Shown here one piece after another: positions 1 through 7,049 of a DNA stretch of 9,844 nucleotides. Location of the stretch: NCBI GenBank assembly GCA_005881085.1, contig VBGU01000156.1, positions 1-9,844 of the forward strand, in the 5' to 3' direction. Below the pieces are notes generated by a model, which worked only from the letters and a program-made list of their open reading frames with translations, was not told the origin of the DNA and ran no database searches. The translations under genes were made by a program, and so were the position numbers. The stretch is from Chloroflexota bacterium (GTDB lineage: Bacteria; Chloroflexota; Limnocylindria; P2-11E). Within the stretch, counting starts at the first letter, position 1. Every line of letters begins with the position of its first letter.

Positions 1-1575
1 GGCGACCGCATCGCCATCTATATGCCGACGTCTGCCGAAGCGATCGTCCTGATGCTCGGCGCGATCCGCATCGGCGTGGTCATCCTCGTCGTGTTCGCCG
101 GATTTGGCGCGGGCGCGCTCGGGGAGCGCATCCGGCTCGCCGGCGCACGCGCCGTCTTCGTGACCGACGTCACGTACCGCAAGGGCAAGGACGTGCCGCT
201 TCTCGGCATCGTCTCCCAGGCCATCACCGACGCGCCGACGGTCGAGCGTGTCGTCGTACTGCGGCGGACCGCGTCCACCGAGCGCATCAAGAACGAGATC
301 TCGTGGCAGGACTTCCTCGCGCGCGGCGCGGGACACGACGACACGCACGTCGAGCTCGAGGCGAACGAGCCCGCGTACATCCTCGCCACGAGCGGCACGA
401 CCGCGAAGCCCAAGCTCGCGGTTCACACGCACGGCGGTTATCAGGTGTACGTGTACTCCATGGCGAAGTGGATGTTCGGCCTCCGCGAAAGCGACATCTG
501 GTGGTCGACGAGCGACATCGGTTGGGTCGTCGGCCACAGCTACATCGTGTTCGGGCCCCTGCTCGTCGGCTGCACGACCATCGCGTACGAAGGCGCGCTC
601 GATCATCCGAACGCCGAAACGTTCTATGCCGTGGTCGAGCGCAACAAGGTGACCGGGGTGTTCACTTCGCCGACGGCGGCGCGACTGCTCATGCGGTACG
701 GAGTCGCGCCCGCGCGTGAGCACGATCTCTCGTCGCTCGAGCGCGTGTTCTGCGCGGGCGAAGTGCTGAACGCGCCCGCGTGGGAATGGCTGCAGAAAGA
801 AGCGCTCGAGGACAAGGTCCCGGTGATCGATCATTACTGGCAGACCGAGACGGGCGGGCCTGTCGTCGGAAATCCGTACGGCATCGCGACGCTGCCGATC
901 AAACCGGGTTCGGGCGGGGTGCCGCTCGCCGGGATCGAAGCGGCCGTCGTCGATCAGGACGGCAAGGAGCTCGGGCCCGGCGAGAAGGGCATCTTCGTGA
1001 TCAAGCGTCCGTTCCCCGGCCTCACGGCGCGCCTCTGGGCCGAGCCCGAACGCTACGCGCGCGATTACTGGGACAAGGTCCCCGGAAAATCCGTGTACTT
1101 CACCGGCGACGCGTCCTCGATCGACAAGGACGGCTATGTCTGGTTCAGCGGCCGCGCCGACGAGATCATCAAGATCGCCGACCATCGCATCGGCACAATC
1201 GAGGTCGAGACCGCGTTCCTCCGTCATCCCGCCGTCACCGAGGCGGGAGTGACCGGCCGCCCGGACGAGCTGCGCGGGCAGGTCATTTCCGCGTTCGTCG
1301 TGTTGAAGCAGGGTCGCGAACCGTCGGAGGAGTTGAAGAAGGAGCTGCTCGCGACCGTGCGGAACGACCTCGGCCCGCTCGCGGTGATCGGCGAGCTCAA
1401 CTTCGTCGACATGCTGCCGAAGACCCGAAGCGGAAAGATCATGCGGCGCGTGCTGAAGGCGGTGATCCTCGACAAGGACCCGGGAGACATCTCGACCATC
1501 GAGGACGAGGGCTCGGTCGAGGAAGCGCGCGAAGCCTGGCAGCACCTCAAGACCGGTGTCGCGGCAGGGGGCTGA
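1..1575 (+). CDS. PrpE/Acs-type short-chain acyl-CoA synthetase, 5'-truncated by window edge
   Basis: AMP-forming acyl-CoA ligase that activates a short carboxylic acid (acetate or propionate class) via an acyl-adenylate; cytoplasmic. The frame is open from base 1 (GDRIAIYMP...), so the gene begins upstream; by comparison with Acs/PrpE roughly 100-130 N-terminal residues are missing. The internal ATG at 22 is not the start. Visible motifs in order: P-loop TSGTTAKPK (about 388-415), GWVVGHSYIV (about 517-550, wording shared with PrpE), YWQTETGG (835-858), TGD (about 1102-1110), hinge GRADEIIKI (1153-1179), and TRSGKIMRR with the catalytic lysine at 1435-1437. The C-terminal DPGDISTIED segment is also PrpE-like. 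The Trp of YWQTE fits a small acyl pocket. Two oddities: the P-loop reads TAKPKL where TGKPKG is usual, and the usual SGHR of the C-terminal domain reads ADHR. Exact substrate is inferred, not proven. The 3' end overlaps the next gene by 20 bases. Confidence 0.9.
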   Translation, partial: GDRIAIYMPTSAEAIVLMLGAIRIGVVILVVFAGFGAGALGERIRLAGARAVFVTDVTYRKGKDVPLLGIVSQAITDAPTVERVVVLRRTASTERIKNEISWQDFLARGAGHDDTHVELEANEPAYILATSGTTAKPKLAVHTHGGYQVYVYSMAKWMFGLRESDIWWSTSDIGWVVGHSYIVFGPLLVGCTTIAYEGALDHPNAETFYAVVERNKVTGVFTSPTAARLLMRYGVAPAREHDLSSLERVFCAGEVLNAPAWEWLQKEALEDKVPVIDHYWQTETGGPVVGNPYGIATLPIKPGSGGVPLAGIEAAVVDQDGKELGPGEKGIFVIKRPFPGLTARLWAEPERYARDYWDKVPGKSVYFTGDASSIDKDGYVWFSGRADEIIKIADHRIGTIEVETAFLRHPAVTEAGVTGRPDELRGQVISAFVVLKQGREPSEELKKELLATVRNDLGPLAVIGELNFVDMLPKTRSGKIMRRVLKAVILDKDPGDISTIEDEGSVEEAREAWQHLKTGVAAGG

Positions 1576-2566
1576 GCCCAAACCACCCTGGTCCGCGGTG
1601 CCGCGAGAGATCAAGGACGAGGTGGCGAAGATCCTGCGATCTCCCGTCGCGCGCGCGGATCGCGTCTACGGCGGCTACGCGCCGTCCGCGACGTTTCGTT
1701 TGAAGCTCGCGAACGGCAAGCGCGCGTTCTTCAAGGCGAGCTACCCCGCGCCGAAGGGGAGCGGCGTGCGCTGGTTCATGGATCACGAGGCGCAGAACTA
1801 CCGGACTCTCGAGCGTTTCATCCGGCCCTGGGCGCCGAGGTTTTACGGCTCGTTCGGACGCGACGGCTGGCACGTGCTCTTGCTCGAAGATCTCGGCCCG
1901 CGGTCCGTCCCGCCGTGGACGCCGGCGAAGGCCCGCAAAGCAGCTCGATCGTATGCGCGTTTTCACCGCAAGACGCGGGGGAAGCGGCTACCGCGATCGC
2001 TGTCTCGCACGGGCTATATGGAGTACGCCAGGTTCTGGCGAACCCTCGGTAAGACAGGCGAGATCGCACGGACCGCGTCGCTCGCGGGCCGGCGCGCGGC
2101 CGAAGCGGAGGAGTGGCTCGCCGTCGGATACCCCGTGCTTGTCGCGCATGAACGCGTGCTCGAGAAGGCACGGCCGCCGTTCGCGCTGCTGCACTTCGAC
2201 ACCCGCTCGGACAACGTCCGCATCCACGGCGATCGCCTCCGGATCTTCGACTGGCCGTTCGCGAGCGCCGGCCCGGCCGAGTTCGACGTCGTCGCGTTCT
2301 GCCAGGCGGTCGCCGCTGAGGGCGGTCCCCCCGCTGAACGCGTCCTCTCGTGGTACGAAGAAGTCTTGAGGTTGCGGCCGGAGATGATCGACGCGTCGCT
2401 TGCCGGGATCTCGGGGTACTTCGCCGATCGCGGCTGGCGCCCTCCGATCGAGGGGCTGCCACGGGTACGCCGATGGCAGCGGGACCAGCTCAAGGAGTGC
2501 CTTCGCTGGGCGGCACGCCGATTTGATCTCCCCGAGCCCCGCTGGCTTGATGCCGTGACCGGCTAA
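1556..2566 (+). CDS. APH-fold phosphotransferase (small-molecule kinase), substrate unknown
   Basis: A 336-residue protein of the aminoglycoside phosphotransferase/choline kinase fold. The N-lobe has a glycine-containing strand (YGGYAPSATF) and a probable ATP-binding lysine K60 (RAFFKAS). The catalytic loop is HFDTRSDN at residues 213-220 (D215 as catalytic base, N220), matching the family HxDxxxxN pattern. The metal-binding DFG-like aspartate is D232 in IFDWPF. The segment after it (ASAGPAEFDVVAF...EGGP) resembles uncharacterised actinobacterial phosphotransferases annotated only as APH family. The GTG start at 1556 lies inside the acyl-CoA synthetase gene. It is preferred over GTG 1598 because the PPW motif near residues 10-12 also occurs in relatives as I remember them; no strong ribosome binding site is visible for either. 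The overlap implies co-translation with the synthetase. Membership of this fold does not imply antibiotic resistance; the substrate could be a sugar, amine or metabolite. Confidence 0.8.
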   Translation: MSRQGAEPKPPWSAVPREIKDEVAKILRSPVARADRVYGGYAPSATFRLKLANGKRAFFKASYPAPKGSGVRWFMDHEAQNYRTLERFIRPWAPRFYGSFGRDGWHVLLLEDLGPRSVPPWTPAKARKAARSYARFHRKTRGKRLPRSLSRTGYMEYARFWRTLGKTGEIARTASLAGRRAAEAEEWLAVGYPVLVAHERVLEKARPPFALLHFDTRSDNVRIHGDRLRIFDWPFASAGPAEFDVVAFCQAVAAEGGPPAERVLSWYEEVLRLRPEMIDASLAGISGYFADRGWRPPIEGLPRVRRWQRDQLKECLRWAARRFDLPEPRWLDAVTG

Positions 2567-3390
2567 TGCCGGAGTGGCCCGATCTTCACGTCGTGCGCGG
2601 GCGTCTTGAGAGGGCGCTCGTTGGGCGCGAGATCGTCCTCGTCCGCGTCGGCGACCCAACAGTGTTGCGGGCGACTAAACCGGTCGAGACGGCGCTCGCG
2701 CATCGCCGCTTCACCGGTGTCCGACATCGTGGGAAGTTCCTCATCTTCGATCTCGACAAGGGCGCCATCGTCGTGAATCCGATGCTCGCCGGCGTCTTCG
2801 AGCTTGCCGATGCCGAGGCGAAGCTCACGCGAACCACCGCGCTGTCGCTCGTGCTCGATAACGGAAAGGACCTCCGCTATCGCGACGACAAACGCATGGG
2901 CAAGGTGCATGTGCTCGACGAAGCCGAGGGCACGAGCTCGGTGCACGGTTTCGATGATCTCGGTCCCGACGCCGGCGACTTCTCATGGAACGAGCGCGAG
3001 TTTGCGCAGCGCGCGCGTGCGACGCGGCGCGAGGTCCGCAACCTGCTCCAGGACCAGACGTTCCTGGCGGGGATCGGGAATGCGTACGCCGACGAGATCC
3101 TCTGGGAGGCGCAGCTCCACCCGAAGCGTCGCGTCGCGACGCTCTCCGATGAGGAGATGTCCCGTTTCTACCGTGCGCTGAAGGACGTGATCGCACGTGG
3201 CGTATTGCAGGTGGAAGAGCACCTGCCGCCGGAGCTAGGGACGAAGATCCGTGACCACATGAAGGTGCGCGGCCACAGAGGCAAACCCTGCCCGCGCTGC
3301 GGGACGCCGATCATCAAGACCCGCCATGGCCTCGACGACATGTATCTGTGCCCGCGCTGCCAGCCGCCCCCGAAGGGTCAGATTCGCTGA
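2566..3390 (+). CDS. Fpg/Nei-family DNA glycosylase/AP lyase
   Basis: Base-excision repair enzyme of 274 residues that would remove oxidised bases and cleave the abasic site by beta/delta elimination. It begins MPEWPDL, so after Met removal it carries the catalytic Pro-Glu N-terminus. Other family landmarks are the lysine in HRGKFLIF (K57), R110 in DDKRMG, the helix-two-turn-helix LAGIGNAYADEILWEA with N172, and a C-terminal zinc finger with C242, C245, C262 and C265 (CPRC...CPRCQ). The intercalation residues differ from E. coli Fpg (M111 where Phe is usual). The finger reads TRHGLDDMYLC where E. coli Fpg has TKHAQRATFYC, so the conserved finger arginine is replaced by Asp. It belongs with divergent MPELPDL-type members whose specificity is poorly defined, so I leave the symbol blank rather than choose mutM or nei. 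The ATG overlaps the stop codon of the kinase gene (TAATG), which suggests translational coupling; no separate ribosome binding site is obvious. Confidence 0.9.
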   Translation: MPEWPDLHVVRGRLERALVGREIVLVRVGDPTVLRATKPVETALAHRRFTGVRHRGKFLIFDLDKGAIVVNPMLAGVFELADAEAKLTRTTALSLVLDNGKDLRYRDDKRMGKVHVLDEAEGTSSVHGFDDLGPDAGDFSWNEREFAQRARATRREVRNLLQDQTFLAGIGNAYADEILWEAQLHPKRRVATLSDEEMSRFYRALKDVIARGVLQVEEHLPPELGTKIRDHMKVRGHRGKPCPRCGTPIIKTRHGLDDMYLCPRCQPPPKGQIR

Positions 3391-3644
3391 GCGCGGTCTT
3401 CAGGCCGCCGGCGCGCGAAGCGATTCCATGCGCCGACGAGAAGCGTGGCGGCGATGAAGGCGATCGTGATGCTTTCGGTACCATCGACGACGCCTGATGC
3501 TTTGACCGCGAGCAGCAACGCCGTATAGAGCAGGACCCAAGCGATGTACTCGCGCCACGGCCGGCGTTTCAGCCCGAGCCTCCACGCAATGAGCGAAAAG
3601 ACGAGCGCGAAAACGGCACCGTAAACAAGGGTCTCGAGGTTCAC
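3378..3644 (-). CDS. small three-helix membrane protein, hypothetical
   Basis: An 88-residue reading frame starting at a GTG on the - strand (start at 3644, stop at 3378-3380). It has three hydrophobic stretches near residues 3-21, 33-52 and 58-73, a basic loop GLKRRPWREY between the first two, and a charged tail (ARRRPEDRAQRI). Alternation of hydrophobic helices with Arg/Lys-rich loops is what a real small inner-membrane protein looks like and is not expected of a random antisense frame. It also fills what would otherwise be an empty gap. An upstream in-frame GTG at 3698 would give 106 residues but would overlap the start of the Mug gene, so the shorter form is preferred. The 3' end overlaps the glycosylase gene by 13 bases, tail to tail. 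No family is recognised and no function is proposed. Confidence 0.55.
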   Translation of the reverse strand: MNLETLVYGAVFALVFSLIAWRLGLKRRPWREYIAWVLLYTALLLAVKASGVVDGTESITIAFIAATLLVGAWNRFARRRPEDRAQRI

Positions 3645-3669
3645 GCCGGAAAATCTACTCCGCTGACGC

Positions 3670-3676
3670 AAGGGGA
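3670..3676 (+). promoter_or_regulatory. ribosome binding site deciding the TTG start of the mug gene
   Basis: AAGGGGA lies six bases before TTG at 3683. It is a strong purine-rich Shine-Dalgarno match and is the main reason for accepting the rare TTG start. Confidence 0.6.
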
Positions 3677-3682
3677 CGCTCG

Positions 3683-4273
3683 TTGAAACCGGGCCCACAT
3701 ATCCATCCGCGGCCAGACCGTGCCGCGCTCGAAGCAGCCCGCGGCAAGAGCATCCCGGATGTGATCGCGCCTGGGCTTGAGGTCCTCTTCGTTGGGATCA
3801 ACCCCAGTCTCTGGTCGGGCGCTGTCGGATTGCACTTCGCGCGGCCGGGCAATCGCTTCTGGCGCGCGTTGCACGAAGCCGGGTTCACCGATCGTCTCCT
3901 GTCGCCGCACGAAGGACGCGACCTGTTGAAGCGCCGGATCGGCGTGACCAACTTGGTCAATCGCGCGACGGCAAGTGCCGACGACCTCGACCTCGGCGAC
4001 TACAAGCGCGGCGCACGTCGCATCGCGGCCAAGATCCACCGTTACCGGCCGAAGGTCGTCGCGTTCGTCGGGATGGGCGCGTACCGGGTGGCCTTCGGCC
4101 GACCGCGCGCCCGTGGCGGCCGGCAGGACGAACGGCTCGCCGGAACAACGATCTGGGTCCTGCCGAACCCGAGCGGCCGGACCGCCGGCTACCAGATGCC
4201 CGCGCTCGCGCGCGCCTTTCGCGAACTGCGCCGATCGCTTCCAGGCGGCACACTCTCGGGGCCGGGGAGGTGA
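3683..4273 (+). CDS. mug: Mug-type G:U/G:T mismatch-specific DNA glycosylase
   Basis: Monofunctional DNA glycosylase of the MUG/TDG branch of the uracil-DNA glycosylase superfamily. It excises uracil (and, in the family, ethenocytosine or thymine) mispaired with guanine, countering cytosine deamination. The protein has 196 residues against 168 in E. coli Mug; the extra length is mostly an N-terminal extension and a short C-terminal tail. Motif 1 is GINPSLWSGAVG with the catalytic Asn N40. It is followed by HFARPGNRFW, the GVTNLVNRAT segment, and motif 2 VLPNPSGRTAGYQ, which matches the Mug PNPSG loop that inserts into the DNA. The start is TTG. The gene is divergent from the small membrane-protein gene and ends two bases before the hydratase start, so it may be the first gene of the downstream catabolic transcript even though its role is in repair. 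Confidence 0.9.
   Translation: MKPGPHIHPRPDRAALEAARGKSIPDVIAPGLEVLFVGINPSLWSGAVGLHFARPGNRFWRALHEAGFTDRLLSPHEGRDLLKRRIGVTNLVNRATASADDLDLGDYKRGARRIAAKIHRYRPKVVAFVGMGAYRVAFGRPRARGGRQDERLAGTTIWVLPNPSGRTAGYQMPALARAFRELRRSLPGGTLSGPGR
4264..4270 (+). promoter_or_regulatory. ribosome binding site choosing ATG 4276 for the enoyl-CoA hydratase
   Basis: GGGGAGG, inside the last codons of mug, lies five bases before ATG 4276. An in-frame GTG at 4270 overlaps this site and is therefore unlikely to be the start. Confidence 0.6.
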
Positions 4274-4275
4274 GC

Positions 4276-5041
4276 ATGCCCAACACCGTGATCACAACGC
4301 GAGAAGAGCCGATCGCCACGGTGCAGATCAACCGCCCCGACGTCCTCAACGCGCTGAACGACGAGGTTATGGGCGAGCTCGTAAAGGAGCTCACAGCGCT
4401 CGACGACGACGACGCCATCCGCTGCATCGTGCTCACGGGCAACGAGCGCGCGTTCGCGGCGGGCGCCGATATCAAAGAAGCGTTCGTCACGGCCACGCCC
4501 GTCTCGATGCTGAGACAGGACCTCACCTCAAAGTGGGAAGCGATCCGACGGATCCGGACGCCGATCATCGCGGCGGTGTCGGGGTATGCGCTCGGCGGCG
4601 GCTGCGAGCTCGCGATGATCTGCGACATCATCGTCGCCTCCGCAGTTCGGACAGCCCGAGATCAACCTCGGGATCATCCCCGGGGCGGGCGGAACGCAGC
4701 GGCTCACGCGCACGGTGGGGAAGTACCGCGCGAACGAGCTCATCCTCACCGGCCGGCGCATCAAGGCGGACGAGGCGAAAGCGATCGGGCTCGCCGCTCA
4801 GGTCTTTCCGGCCGCCTCGTGGCTCGATGATGCGAAAGCACTTGCCCGCACGATCGCCGAGAAGCCGCCCGTGGCCGCGCGACTCGCGACCGAAGCGGTC
4901 GACCTCGCGTGGAACTCCACACTCGACGCGGGCCTCGAGTTCGAGCGCAAGGCGTTCTACCTGCTCTTTGCGACGGAAGATAAAAAGGAAGGCGTCGACG
5001 CCTTCGTGAACAAGCGCAAGGCGATCTTCAAAGGGAAGTGA
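4276..5041 (+). pseudogene. enoyl-CoA hydratase (crotonase), frameshifted near base 4642
   Basis: Crotonase-family enzyme that would hydrate a trans-2-enoyl-CoA to the 3-hydroxyacyl-CoA in beta-oxidation or phenylacetate degradation. Across both frames it resembles mitochondrial ECHS1. Frame A (from ATG 4276) carries NRPDVLNALN, the oxyanion segment FAAGADIKEA, and GYALGGGCELA with the first catalytic Glu (4606-4608; rat E144). It then runs out of homology after CDIIVAS at 4641. Homology resumes one base later in another frame with QFGQPEINLGIIPGAGGTQRL, holding the second catalytic Glu (4658-4660; rat E164), and continues to FATEDKKEGVDAFVNKRKAIFKGK and a TGA at 5039-5041. Three residues (nine bases) normally lie between these segments and only one base is present, so eight bases appear to be missing. 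Unrepaired, frame A ends at 4830 and lacks the second Glu. The rest of the gene is well preserved, so this is either a very recent mutation or a sequence/assembly error. Confidence 0.85.
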
Positions 5042-5835
5042 CGAGCCTTTCGCCGCTGCGCGTCGCACGCGATGGCGCGGTGACGGTCCTCACGCTGAAC
5101 CGACCCGACGTTCTGAACGCCTTCGATGAGCCGCTCACCGAAGCGCTGAACGCATCGCTCGCAGATTGCGCCGCGGATCCGGCGATCCGCGCGGTCGTGA
5201 TCACCGGAGCGGGCCGCGCATTCTCGGCGGGCCAAGACCTCGCCGATCGCCTTGCGATGATCGAAAAGACCGGCGAACTCCATCTCGGCGACGAGCTGCG
5301 CCGGCGCTACCACCCGGCGATCGCCGCGATCCGTGAGATGCGCAAGCCGGTCATTGCCGCTGTGAACGGTGTCGCCGCGGGCGCGGGCCTCGGGGTCGCG
5401 ATCGCGTGCGACATCCGCGTCGCCGCTTCTTCTGCGACCTTCCGTCCCGCATGGGGCCGCGTCGGGCTCGTCCCGGATGCCGGCTCGGCTTTCTTCCTTC
5501 CGCGTCTGGTGGGCTGGGGCCGCGCGCTCGACATGGTGCTTACCGGAGACCCAGTCACCGCGGACGAGGCGCTCCGCATCGGGCTCGTGACGCGCGTGTG
5601 GCCCGACGCCGAATTCGTGGCGAAATGGCGCGAGCTGGCGGAGACCCTCGCTCACGGGGCGACCGAAGCGTTCGCGCTCACGAAGGAAGGCCTTAACGCG
5701 GCGATGGCGCGCGGGTTCGCGGAGTTCCTCGATCACGAGGCCGACCTCCAGGATCGCGCCGGTCGCACCCACGATTACGCTGAAGGGGTGAGGGCGTTCA
5801 GCAAGAAGCGGCCCGCGAAGATGGAAGGCCGGTGA
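5038..5835 (+). CDS. PaaG-like enoyl-CoA hydratase/isomerase
   Basis: Crotonase-superfamily protein of 265 residues, most like PaaG, the ring-1,2-epoxyphenylacetyl-CoA isomerase (oxepin-CoA forming) that also shifts double bases in the later steps of phenylacetate catabolism. Supporting features are NRPDVLNAFD, the oxyanion segment FSAGQDLADR, the AAVNGVAAGAGLGVAIACDIRVAA core, GLVPDAGSAFFLPRLVG with D147 at the place of the PaaG catalytic Asp, and the PaaG-like ending DLQDRAGRTHDYAEGVRAF. The glutamates of true hydratases are absent at both usual positions (AGAGLG replaces GGGCE), which favours isomerase over hydratase chemistry. The GTG start overlaps the hydratase stop as GTGA, with AAAGGGAA just before it, so translation is coupled. 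Assignment specifically to phenylacetate is uncertain; relatives act in other acyl-CoA pathways. Confidence 0.85.
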   Translation: MTSLSPLRVARDGAVTVLTLNRPDVLNAFDEPLTEALNASLADCAADPAIRAVVITGAGRAFSAGQDLADRLAMIEKTGELHLGDELRRRYHPAIAAIREMRKPVIAAVNGVAAGAGLGVAIACDIRVAASSATFRPAWGRVGLVPDAGSAFFLPRLVGWGRALDMVLTGDPVTADEALRIGLVTRVWPDAEFVAKWRELAETLAHGATEAFALTKEGLNAAMARGFAEFLDHEADLQDRAGRTHDYAEGVRAFSKKRPAKMEGR

Positions 5836-7034
5836 GTAGACACCCGCGCGATGCGGTGATCCTCGGCTACGTGCGAACGCCGTTCGGCCGGTACGCCGGC
5901 GCTCTTTCGTCGCTCCGCCCCGACGATCTCGCCTCCCACGTTATCCGCGCGGTCCTCGAGCGCACCGACGTCGGCGATTCCGAGATCGACGAGGTCGTCT
6001 TCGGCGCGTCGAACCAGGCCGGCGAAGACAACCGCAACGTCGGCCGCATGGCGTCACTCCTTGCGGGGCTGCCGGAAACGGTTCCCGGCGTGACGTTAAA
6101 TCGCCTCTGCGGCAGCGGGCTCGAGGCGGTCAACGACGCCGCGCGACGTATCCGCGCCGGCGAGGCCGACGTTATCGTCGCCGGCGGCGTCGAGAGCATG
6201 TCGCGCGCGCCACTCGTCACGCTGAAACCGTCCGAGGCTTTTCCGCGCGGCGAGCGCGTGCTCGCCGACACCACCCTCGGGTGGCGCCTGGTGAATCCGC
6301 GGATGAGCGATCTGGGTTACCACCCGATCTCGCTCGGCGAGACGGCCGAGAACGTCGCCGTGCAGGAGCACATCGGTCGCGCCGAGCAGGACAGCTACGC
6401 GGCGCGCAGCCAGGATCGCTACGCGCGCGCCAAAGCGGATGGTTTCTTTGCCGGCGAGATCCAGGCCGTGCACAACGGCAAAGAGCTCGTGAGCGAGGAC
6501 GAGCACCCGCGCGCCGATACGAACGTCCAGAAGCTCGGAAAGCTCAAGCCCGCGTTCAAGGATGGCGGCACCGTGACGGCAGGCAACTCGTCCGGCATCA
6601 ACGACGGCGCGGCCGCGCTCCTCATTGCGGCGCGCGAGAAGGCGGAGTCGCTCGGACTCCGTGCGCTCGGGCGCGTGGTGGCGAGCGCCTCGGCGGGCGT
6701 ACATCCGGACTACATGGGACTCGGTCCGATCCCCGCCGTGCGCAAGCTCGTGGAGCGGACCGGCGTTACGCCGAAGGAGTGCGACGCGATCGAGCTGAAC
6801 GAGGCTTTCGCGGCGCAGGTGATCCCGTGCATTCGCGCGCTTGGTCTGCCCGACGACCGCACCAACCCGAACGGCGGCGCGATTGCCATCGGTCATCCGA
6901 TCGGCGCATCTGGGGCGCGCATCGCCGGGGCCCTGCTGCGCGAGCTCGAGCGCCGCGGCGGCCGCTACGGCATCGCGACGATGTGCATCGGGGTCGGCCA
7001 GGGCCTCGCGACCCTCTTCGAACGGGAGTCCTGA
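5832..7034 (+). CDS. thiolase, 3-oxoadipyl-CoA/acetyl-CoA acyltransferase (PaaJ/PcaF-like)
   Basis: Degradative thiolase of 400 residues, a normal length for the family, which cleaves a 3-oxoacyl-CoA with CoA to release acetyl-CoA. The acyl-accepting Cys is C93 in NRLCGSGL, the general bases are H355 in GHPIGASG and C385 in MCIGVGQG, and the NEAFA motif is at about residues 323-327. The segments QAGEDNRNVGRMA and TTLGWRLVNPRM are wording typical of PcaF/PaaJ 3-oxoadipyl-CoA thiolases, which give succinyl-CoA plus acetyl-CoA in the last step of beta-ketoadipate and phenylacetate breakdown. A general acetyl-CoA acetyltransferase cannot be excluded. The GTG start overlaps the preceding stop (GTGA), so it is the third coupled gene after the hydratase and PaaG-like genes. 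Confidence 0.93.
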   Translation: MSRHPRDAVILGYVRTPFGRYAGALSSLRPDDLASHVIRAVLERTDVGDSEIDEVVFGASNQAGEDNRNVGRMASLLAGLPETVPGVTLNRLCGSGLEAVNDAARRIRAGEADVIVAGGVESMSRAPLVTLKPSEAFPRGERVLADTTLGWRLVNPRMSDLGYHPISLGETAENVAVQEHIGRAEQDSYAARSQDRYARAKADGFFAGEIQAVHNGKELVSEDEHPRADTNVQKLGKLKPAFKDGGTVTAGNSSGINDGAAALLIAAREKAESLGLRALGRVVASASAGVHPDYMGLGPIPAVRKLVERTGVTPKECDAIELNEAFAAQVIPCIRALGLPDDRTNPNGGAIAIGHPIGASGARIAGALLRELERRGGRYGIATMCIGVGQGLATLFERES

Positions 7035-7049
7035 GCGGAGCCATACTTA

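Noticed and set aside
1556..2566. Antibiotic (aminoglycoside) resistance gene
   Set aside because: The protein has the kinase fold and catalytic motifs but resembles uncharacterised housekeeping-type phosphotransferases, and there is no mobile or resistance context.
3388..3430. Possible bidirectional terminator where the Fpg/Nei and membrane-protein genes converge
   Set aside because: Only imperfect GC-rich complementarity is visible, without a T-tract on either strand.
4639..4645. Programmed ribosomal frameshift in the hydratase gene
   Set aside because: A single-base shift here would still leave out a three-residue conserved loop, no slippery heptamer or stimulatory structure is evident, and this family is not known to use recoding. 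Deletion or sequence error is simpler.
5172..5191. Eight-bp inverted repeat CGCGGATC...GATCCGCG inside the PaaG-like gene
   Set aside because: It lies within well-conserved coding sequence (Asp-Pro-Ala-Ile-Arg) and is readily explained by codon choice in a GATC- and CG-rich genome.
6096..6896. A 266-codon - strand open frame inside the thiolase gene
   Set aside because: Arg/Ala-rich mirror of the thiolase with no family features; the + strand thiolase motifs are unambiguous.
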